From an uncultured Eubacteriales bacterium (lineage in GTDB: Bacteria > Bacillota > Clostridia > Monoglobales > Monoglobaceae), in the NCBI GenBank assembly GCA_905205855.1, contig CAJLFL010000029.1, positions 1 through 13,778 on the forward strand: DNA of 13,778 nucleotides. Reading direction: 5' to 3'. Each line of letters starts with the position of its first letter. Position 1 is the stretch's first letter. Of this stretch, positions 1 to 5,402 are shown one piece after another. A program made the translations under genes and the position numbers. The notes beneath the pieces were generated by a model, which made no database searches, was not told the origin of the DNA, and was given only the letters and a program-made list of their open reading frames with translations.

Positions 1-70
1 TGAAAAACATATTAAAGCTTCCGTACTCGCGTATAATCTCTATGTTGTCGGAAATCTGTTTCTTTTTCAT
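1..70 (-). CDS. N-terminus of a gene downstream of the response regulator, probably sensor histidine kinase (partial)
   Basis: Reading the minus strand from the ATG at 70-68 gives 23 codons (MKKKQISDNIEIIREYGSFN then MFF) that run off the left edge with no stop. The ATG follows the regulator's stop codon by only 4 nt, and a GGAG ribosome binding site overlaps the end of that gene, so the two are translationally coupled. The charged start followed by MFF would suit a short cytoplasmic tail before a first membrane helix. YesN-type regulators are normally paired with a YesM-type membrane histidine kinase, which is the basis for the guess. No kinase motif lies inside the window, so the function is inferred from position only. 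Confidence 0.5.
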   Translation of the reverse strand, partial: MKKKQISDNIEIIREYGSFNMFF

Positions 71-74
71 AATT

Positions 75-1283
75 TTACTCCGAATCGTCGGTACCGCCTC
101 TGAATTCATTGGGCGTTTTACCGTAATAGTTTTTAAAAAGCTTATAAAAATGAGTTCTGTTCTTATATCCTATCATATTACATATAGCGTTTATTTTCAA
201 GTCTGTTTCCAAAAGAAGCTTGCAAGCTGTTTCAAGTCGTCGGCGTGTCAGGTATGCGATAAAGGTTTCGCCCATGCAATGCTTGAAAAGAGAACGGAAA
301 TAAACGGAATTGAGCGAAACATACGAAGCAACCGCGTCTGATGAGGTATCATCGCTTAAATGTGAGTCTATATAAGAAATAGCCTTTTTTATAATTTCGG
401 AATACTGAGTATCATCATCGGTATTTTTGTTTTCCGGACTGAAAAATTCCGTAAGGCTCTGATATGTACTGAGCTTTGTGCAGGTAAGATTGAGATTAAA
501 AAGCTCAAGCGCATTTGTGACTATGTCGTTTGCATGGTTTGCGGCAGCGGTTTTGAAGCTGTCAAAATCAAGTGTGCTGAAGAACATAAAGTCTATACTT
601 TGATTGTCGCAGTTAATTAAGATATGCAGACAATCTTCGGATTTAAATGGTATAAGGTACATAAGCGCATTATAAAATCTGAGCTTTCCGTGTTTCCAGT
701 CAGTGCGGAAGAACAAATCCATATCGCAGGTGATAGAGAACTTTAAAAAGGCACAGCAGGCGCTGTCCGAAAATTCCGGGAGTCCGAACCCTGACAGCTG
801 GTTGTTTATATCATTGCTTGATGACGGACCATCCAACAAAAAATCGGATAAAATAGCCTGAATCGACATATAAAAATCCGTATCGCAAAAGTCAATGCTT
901 CTTTTTGTGGAGGTAATTTTATCTGACAGCTTTATCATTATGGATTTAAGTTCGCCGAGATCAATGGGTTTTGTTATATAGTCAACTGCATGATAACGCA
1001 AAGCAGTACGCATAAACTCAAAATCGCGGTATGCGCTGATTAAAACAACAGAGGTGTCGGGCAGATTATCGCTGCAGTATTTTACAATGTCAAGACCGGT
1101 GACCTTCGGCATTTTTATGTCTGACAGAACTATGTCAACCGTATTTTCCTTTAAAAATTCAAGAGCCTTTGTGCTGTCTGAAAATGTACCGCATATATTT
1201 ATGCCAAGCTCTGACCAGATACTAAGCTGTCCGAGCATGGCAAGCTCTAAGGGTTCATCATCAATAATTATTAAACTCAGCAT
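75..1283 (-). CDS. Two-component response regulator, YesN/AraC type
   Basis: This 402-residue cytoplasmic transcription factor has an N-terminal CheY-like receiver domain (about residues 2-120) and a C-terminal AraC/XylS double helix-turn-helix (about 305-400). The receiver shows the acidic pair D8-D9, phospho-acceptor D55 in VLSDIKMP, S83 in LISAYRDF and K105 in YITKPID, so it is expected to be phosphorylatable. The AraC part carries the typical block ending IGYKNRTHFYKLFKNYYGKT then PNEFR. The roughly 180-residue middle is poorly conserved, as usual for YesN proteins. I chose the ATG at 1283 because MLSLIIIDDEP is the canonical receiver start and AGGAAGGG lies about 10 nt upstream; an in-frame ATG at 1331 would add 16 residues overlapping the predicted promoter. 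The gene is divergent from the sugar-transport genes, which it probably activates (inference). Confidence 0.93.
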   Translation of the reverse strand: MLSLIIIDDEPLELAMLGQLSIWSELGINICGTFSDSTKALEFLKENTVDIVLSDIKMPKVTGLDIVKYCSDNLPDTSVVLISAYRDFEFMRTALRYHAVDYITKPIDLGELKSIMIKLSDKITSTKRSIDFCDTDFYMSIQAILSDFLLDGPSSSNDINNQLSGFGLPEFSDSACCAFLKFSITCDMDLFFRTDWKHGKLRFYNALMYLIPFKSEDCLHILINCDNQSIDFMFFSTLDFDSFKTAAANHANDIVTNALELFNLNLTCTKLSTYQSLTEFFSPENKNTDDDTQYSEIIKKAISYIDSHLSDDTSSDAVASYVSLNSVYFRSLFKHCMGETFIAYLTRRRLETACKLLLETDLKINAICNMIGYKNRTHFYKLFKNYYGKTPNEFRGGTDDSE

Positions 1284-1321
1284 TTTCAGCAGTCCCTTCC
1301 TGTTTATACTATCGTATTTTA

Positions 1322-1350
1322 AGTATAGCATTGAAACCGGAAACTTTCAA
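1322..1350 (-). promoter_or_regulatory. Predicted sigma-A promoter of the regulator gene, with an inverted repeat
   Basis: On the minus strand, TTGAAA (1350-1345) and TATACT (1327-1322) are separated by exactly 17 nt. Transcription would start near 1315, leaving a leader of about 30 nt before the ATG at 1283. On the plus strand, TTGAAA at 1331-1336 and TTTCAA at 1345-1350 form an inverted repeat with an 8-nt centre that fills the -35 box and most of the spacer, a position where a bound regulator could repress or autoregulate. The promoter is predicted from consensus only. Confidence 0.55.
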
Positions 1351-1401
1351 TAAAGAAAAACAATCTCTTGCAAAATGATACAAACGACTTGCACACAGTC
1401 A

Positions 1402-1431
1402 TTGACCGTAATCATAAAAGAATTGTATAAT
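1402..1431 (+). promoter_or_regulatory. Predicted sigma-A promoter of the transporter and surface-protein genes
   Basis: TTGACC at 1402-1407 and a perfect TATAAT at 1426-1431 are separated by 18 nt. Transcription would begin near 1438 and give a leader of about 35 nt ahead of the first permease. This is the best plus-strand promoter I see, and no equally convincing one precedes the later genes, so it may drive the whole run. Activator sites for the divergent AraC-type regulator would be expected between about 1351 and 1401, but I see no clear direct repeat there. Confidence 0.65.
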
Positions 1432-1472
1432 TTCAACATAGCAATATTAAAAGCGGAAAGGCAGGAGGAATA

Positions 1473-2429
1473 ATGAAAACTAAAGCCGTGGCAGCAGTAC
1501 CCTTTAAAAAGAAAAAAGGGTATCGGAGCATGTATTTCAAAAGAAATCTGGAGTTATACGGATTGTGTGCAATACCGCTGATTCTGGTTTTTGTATTTAA
1601 GTATTTGCCGATGGGGGGAATCGTAATCGCCTTTAAGGATTACAGATTTGATAAAGGTATCTTCGGCAGTGATTGGGTTGGATTTAAGAATTTTGAGTTT
1701 TTCTTTAAGACAACCGAGTTTGCGCGGATAACATGGAACACACTTTTTATGAACTTCATGTTTATTATTACGGGTACGGCAGCCGCGCTGCTTGTCGCAT
1801 TGTTTTTGTTTCAGATACAGCGCCGTGGCGCAATAAAGACATATCAGACAATTCTGATAATACCGCGGTTTTTCTCGTGGGTTATTGTGGCATATATGCT
1901 TTATGCTTTTCTGAGTGTTAAAAACGGTGTAATAAACAACGTGATACAGGCTATGGGCGGACAGAAAATAGACTGGTACTCAGAACCCAAATACTGGCCG
2001 TGGATATTGATAATAGTAAACCTTTGGAAGGCAGTGGGAATAGACAGCGTAATCTACTATGCGGCGCTTATGGGACTGGATTCCGGAATGCTTGAGGCAG
2101 GCGAGATTGACGGAGCCTCACGCGGGCAGATTATGTGGCACATAATACTGCCGTCGCTGATGTCGATAGTTGTGGTAATGCTGATACTTAAGATAGGAAG
2201 TATATTCCATGCGGACTTCGGCATGTTCTTCCAGCTTACAAGAGATTCCGGAGCTTTGTATGAAACCACTGATGTTGTAGATACATATATATTCAGAGCG
2301 CTTCGTCAGTTGGGCAATATGGGCATGGGCTCGGCAGTCGGACTTTTGCAGTCGTTTGTCGGACTTATACTTGTGCTGATTACCAATGCTGCAAGCAAAA
2401 AGGTTGATCCTGACGGCGGATTGTTTTAA
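1473..2429 (+). CDS. ABC sugar transporter permease, LplB/YteP type
   Basis: This 318-residue integral membrane protein is the first of two permease subunits of a CUT1-family carbohydrate importer. A basic N-terminus (KKKK near residues 12-16) is followed by about six hydrophobic segments, the first near residues 27-46 (containing IPLILVFVFKYLPM) and the second near 86-108. The cytoplasmic EAA loop, which docks the ATPase, is clear at about residues 208-227 (EAGEIDGASRGQIMWHIILP). Length and the YLPMGGIVIAFKDYR block match the LplB family, which imports complex oligosaccharides in Firmicutes. AGGAGG at 1463-1468 supports the chosen ATG. The gene heads the plus-strand unit, and the next permease begins 15 nt after its stop. 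The substrate cannot be read from the sequence; related systems take pectin- or hemicellulose-derived oligosaccharides. Confidence 0.94.
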   Translation: MKTKAVAAVPFKKKKGYRSMYFKRNLELYGLCAIPLILVFVFKYLPMGGIVIAFKDYRFDKGIFGSDWVGFKNFEFFFKTTEFARITWNTLFMNFMFIITGTAAALLVALFLFQIQRRGAIKTYQTILIIPRFFSWVIVAYMLYAFLSVKNGVINNVIQAMGGQKIDWYSEPKYWPWILIIVNLWKAVGIDSVIYYAALMGLDSGMLEAGEIDGASRGQIMWHIILPSLMSIVVVMLILKIGSIFHADFGMFFQLTRDSGALYETTDVVDTYIFRALRQLGNMGMGSAVGLLQSFVGLILVLITNAASKKVDPDGGLF

Positions 2430-2444
2430 CGGAGGGCATAGCAT

Positions 2445-3332
2445 ATGAATAAAAAAAGTTTTAAATCAAAAATATTCTTTAATTTGTTTTTTATTATAAT
2501 GTGCGCTCTTATACTCATACCGTTTATCATGCTTGTAAGCGCATCAATATCAAACGAAAATGACATAGCGACATACGGATATAGGCTGCTTCCGATGCAT
2601 GTGGATTTTTCAGCCTATAAATATGTATTTAAAAATCCGGTGTCTATACTTAATGCATATAAGGTAACAGCATTGTTTTCATTTATGACAATGGTTTTGG
2701 GCGTGCTGTTTTCGGCAATGCTGGCATACCCACTGACAAAAAAGTGGATGCGCGGCAGAGTGGGTATTTCGTTTTACCTGTATTTTACAATGCTGTTTTC
2801 CGGCGGTATGATTCCGACATACATATTGCTGACACAGTATCTCAATTTGGATGATACGCTGTGGGTGTATGTTTTGCCGGCTCTTATAAATCCGTGGTAT
2901 GTATTTATGATGCGTACATTTTTTGCCGGAATCCCGGAGGAAATTGCAGAATCCGCACTTCTTGACGGCGCGTCGGAATTCAGAATTTTTGCTCAGATAG
3001 TTCTGCCGCTTTCAAAACCGGTTCTTGCAACGGTGGCGCTGTTCCTGTTTTTGGATAAATGGAACGATTGGTACACGGCAATGCTTTACATAAATAAAGA
3101 AAACCTTATCAGCCTTCAGTATATGCTGCAGAGAATAATGGATAATATCAAGCTTTTGCAGGATACGTCTTTAAGCGGCAGCGGCTCTATGGGTGTAAGC
3201 GTAAAGGATATACCGACAGAAACCGTCCGTATGGCAATAGCGATGGTGGTTGCCGGACCTGCCCTGATAGTATTCCCGTTTTTCCAGAAATACTTTGTGC
3301 AGGGACTTACGGTTGGTTCGGTTAAGGGTTAA
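2445..3332 (+). CDS. ABC sugar transporter permease, LplC/YtcP (UgpE-like) type
   Basis: This 295-residue inner-membrane permease is the second subunit of the importer and is expected to form a heterodimer with the preceding LplB-type protein. The N-terminal helix (about residues 11-33, FFIIMCALILIPFIMLVSAS) is followed by further helices. The EAA loop reads EIAESALLDGASEFRIFAQI then VLPLSKP at about residues 165-191. The C-terminus ends FFQKYFVQGLTVGSVKG, the usual ending for this family. GGAGGG at 2431-2436 lies directly after the stop of the upstream gene and precedes the ATG by 8 nt, so the permeases are probably co-translated. No ATP-binding subunit follows. In Bacillus subtilis and relatives such importers borrow a shared MsmX-type ATPase, and the same is inferred here. 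Confidence 0.94.
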   Translation: MNKKSFKSKIFFNLFFIIMCALILIPFIMLVSASISNENDIATYGYRLLPMHVDFSAYKYVFKNPVSILNAYKVTALFSFMTMVLGVLFSAMLAYPLTKKWMRGRVGISFYLYFTMLFSGGMIPTYILLTQYLNLDDTLWVYVLPALINPWYVFMMRTFFAGIPEEIAESALLDGASEFRIFAQIVLPLSKPVLATVALFLFLDKWNDWYTAMLYINKENLISLQYMLQRIMDNIKLLQDTSLSGSGSMGVSVKDIPTETVRMAIAMVVAGPALIVFPFFQKYFVQGLTVGSVKG

Positions 3333-3402
3333 TATGAAAAAGGGATAAATTAACATTGAAAAAAATTAAGATTATATATACAATAAGTAAGGAGGAAAAG
3401 AA

Positions 3403-4830
3403 ATGAAACGAATACTGACATTAGCGCTTGCTGCCGTTATGCTTTTATCACTCACAGCCTGCGGCGGAGGCAAACAGAAAGCCGAATCGGACGGTGTTCC
3501 CACACTGACATGGTATGTGCCGGGCGACAAGCAGGCTGATATTGCATCGGTTATGGAAAAGGTAAACGAAATCACTGTGCCGAAAATCGGTGCAAAGCTG
3601 AACCTTGAATTTATAGACACCAATGCGTTTTCAGAAAAAATGACCATGAACATGGCATCCGGAAACGATTTTGATTTGTGCTTTACAGGCTGGGTAAACG
3701 GCTATAACAACGCGGTTACAAAGGGCGGACTTATGGATTTGACAGAGCTGCTTAAAACCACACCTGATTTGGTGAACAGCCTGCCGGATTATGTATGGGA
3801 GTGTGCAAAGATTGACGGCAAAATTTATGCCGTGCCGAACTTCCAGACATTTGCTTTGCCGATGGGACTTGTAATAATGAAGGATGTAGCGGACAAATAC
3901 GATTTTGATTTCAGCAAGGTACATTCGCTTGACGATTTGGAACCGTTTCTGGAAATGGTTAAACAGGGCGAGCCTGATAAAATTCCGTTCCGTCATAACT
4001 GGGGAAGCGAGATGTACTATTACGGAAAATGGGAGGAAGTCGGCTCCTCCGGTATGGCAATAAGATGTGACGGAAGCACATCAAAGCTTGAAGTGCTTAC
4101 CGATACTCCTGAGTACAGACATTATCTTGAAAAGACTAAGGAATGGTTTGATAAAGGCTATATCCGCGAGGACGTAGTAGGCCTCGGTGACGATACGGTT
4201 GATTATCGCTCAGGCAAGTACGTGGTATCATGCGAGGGCTGGAAGCCCGGCGTGCAGAGCGATGTTGAAAACGATATAGGCAGAGAGGTTATCGTTGTAA
4301 AGCTGACCGAGCCGTATATGAAGATGGACGGCGGAATAAAGACTATGATTGCAATAGGCGCAAATTCCAAAAATCCGGAAAAAGCAATGAAGTTTATAGA
4401 GCTGGTAAATACCGATAAGGAGCTTTATAATCTGATAGGCTTTGGTATAAAGGATAAGCACTATACCTTAGACAGTGACAATAAGGTTACATATATAGAA
4501 AACGGCGGATATGTTCCTAAGATGCAGTGGAAGTTCGGAAACCAGTTTAACGCACTTCTTTTAAAAGGTCAGGAGGACGGAATCTGGGAGGAAACAAAAG
4601 AAGTCAACGACACCGCTGTTAAGTCACCGCTGATAGGCTTTAGCCTGAACACCGACAATATCCGCAACGAGCTTTCTCAGGTGAGCGCTGTTTCAAAGAG
4701 ATACACCGTTTGGCAGTATTCCGAGGAGCTGTGGAAGGAACGCGATCAAAAGCTTAAAGAGGCAGGTCTTGATAAGATAAAAGAAGACGTGCAAAGACAG
4801 GTTGATGAGTTTTTGGCGAATAAAAAGTAA
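3403..4830 (+). CDS. Sugar ABC transporter substrate-binding lipoprotein (DUF3502 C-terminus)
   Basis: This 475-residue extracellular lipoprotein delivers the oligosaccharide to the two permeases. The N-terminus MKRILTLALAAVMLLSLTAC is a lipoprotein signal with lipobox LTAC; Cys20 would be lipidated and anchor the protein outside the membrane, followed by a GGGK linker. The body has the family-1 solute-binding fold pattern (PTLTWYVPGD near residue 33, then FDLCFTGWVNGYNN and AVPNFQTFALP). The end, from about SAVSKRYTVWQYSEELWKE to QRQVDEFLANKK, matches the DUF3502 domain of LplA/YtcQ-type binding proteins. The gene lies 70 nt behind the second permease, with AAGGAGG at 3389-3395 ahead of the ATG. 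Two stem-loops at 4841-4886 follow its stop and may stabilise this part of the mRNA, since binding proteins are usually needed in excess. Ligand unknown. Confidence 0.93.
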   Translation: MKRILTLALAAVMLLSLTACGGGKQKAESDGVPTLTWYVPGDKQADIASVMEKVNEITVPKIGAKLNLEFIDTNAFSEKMTMNMASGNDFDLCFTGWVNGYNNAVTKGGLMDLTELLKTTPDLVNSLPDYVWECAKIDGKIYAVPNFQTFALPMGLVIMKDVADKYDFDFSKVHSLDDLEPFLEMVKQGEPDKIPFRHNWGSEMYYYGKWEEVGSSGMAIRCDGSTSKLEVLTDTPEYRHYLEKTKEWFDKGYIREDVVGLGDDTVDYRSGKYVVSCEGWKPGVQSDVENDIGREVIVVKLTEPYMKMDGGIKTMIAIGANSKNPEKAMKFIELVNTDKELYNLIGFGIKDKHYTLDSDNKVTYIENGGYVPKMQWKFGNQFNALLLKGQEDGIWEETKEVNDTAVKSPLIGFSLNTDNIRNELSQVSAVSKRYTVWQYSEELWKERDQKLKEAGLDKIKEDVQRQVDEFLANKK

Positions 4831-4840
4831 TGATAGATTT

Positions 4841-4886
4841 CAACAGGGGGATACCCCCCTGTTGGTGTTACAGCGTAACACCAACA
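4841..4886 (+). promoter_or_regulatory. Two overlapping, mutually exclusive stem-loops
   Basis: Stem-loop 1 pairs 4841-4850 (CAACAGGGGG) with 4855-4864 (CCCCCTGTTG) around an ATAC loop, 10 perfect base pairs. Stem-loop 2 pairs 4860-4871 (TGTTGGTGTTAC) with 4875-4886 (GTAACACCAACA) around an AGC loop, 12 perfect base pairs. They share 4860-4864, so both cannot form fully at once. No T-run follows either, so this is not a classical intrinsic terminator. It lies between the binding-protein stop and the next ribosome binding site. Likely roles are 3'-end stabilisation of the transporter mRNA, partial attenuation, or an interspersed palindromic repeat. The pairing is directly visible; the function is inferred. 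Confidence 0.7.
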
Positions 4887-4922
4887 AACATTATCTAACT
4901 ATAGTTTAAAGGAGGAAGTATA

Positions 4923-5228
4923 ATGTTTAAAATATTAAAAAAAGCTGTAAGCGGCGCACTTGCCGGACTTATGCTTGTTTCTGTTCTGCCGGTCAGCGTT
5001 TCGGCAGATGAAGCGACGGTATATTTCAGCAAAGATTTTAAAAGTGCGGCAGATATAGGTAATGACGCTGTTAGAACATGGAATGGAAATTGCGGTTATG
5101 GATTTGATACTGATTTAGATGCAGCAAGATTTACAGGAAAATGGGCAGAAGGCGTCACCCAAACCGGTAACGTTTATGTTTCACCGTCCGGATTGACTGC
5201 AGCAACCGGAACGATATATGCCGATTAG
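4923..5228 (+). CDS. N-terminal fragment of the lectin-like protein: signal peptide and start of module 1
   Basis: As encoded, normal termination gives a 101-residue secreted peptide. Residues 1-28 are a typical signal peptide (basic MFKILKK, hydrophobic core, VSA cleavage site). The remaining 73 or so residues are only the first part of module 1, ending GTIYAD. The fragment stops in the middle of a predicted beta-sandwich and is unlikely to fold. It has the good ribosome binding site of the locus and would be translated. A deliberately short secreted peptide seems unlikely, because the frame resumes after the stop with matching module sequence. Confidence 0.55.
   Translation: MFKILKKAVSGALAGLMLVSVLPVSVSADEATVYFSKDFKSAADIGNDAVRTWNGNCGYGFDTDLDAARFTGKWAEGVTQTGNVYVSPSGLTAATGTIYAD
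5226..5228 (+). other. In-frame amber (TAG) codon inside module 1
   Basis: The TAG falls between GTIYAD and RFRID. The equivalent place in module 2 reads GSIYSE-A-RFKYA, and in module 3 NVVVE-G-DFKIN, so the homology continues straight across the stop with one residue's worth of sequence replaced. One base change from a sense codon such as CAG, GAG, AAG, TCG or TTG would explain it. No strong RNA structure is visible just downstream. Confidence 0.85.
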
Positions 5229-5402
5229 CGTTTTAGAATAGATAATGATGCAACAGAAACCGGATATATTCCATTATCATTTGAAAGTGCATCGTCATGG
5301 GATCATATAAATAAAGGAACTGTACCGCTATTTATACAAAACGGCAAGATTTATGTCACTTCAAAAGGAAATGCAACTTCTACTGATGTTAAGTATGACA
5401 AA

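Noticed and set aside
2057..2444. Minus-strand ORFs opposite the first permease
   Set aside because: The opposite frame encodes the EAA loop and membrane helices of a recognisable permease; the antisense frames show no family features.
3356..3384. Internal promoter before the binding-protein gene (TTGAAA, 17 nt, TACAAT)
   Set aside because: The spacing is good, but transcription would start near 3391, inside the ribosome binding site, leaving an almost absent leader. The area is very AT-rich, so chance matches are likely.
4841..4886. Classical intrinsic terminator after the binding-protein gene
   Set aside because: The stems are strong but no run of T follows either of them on the plus strand.
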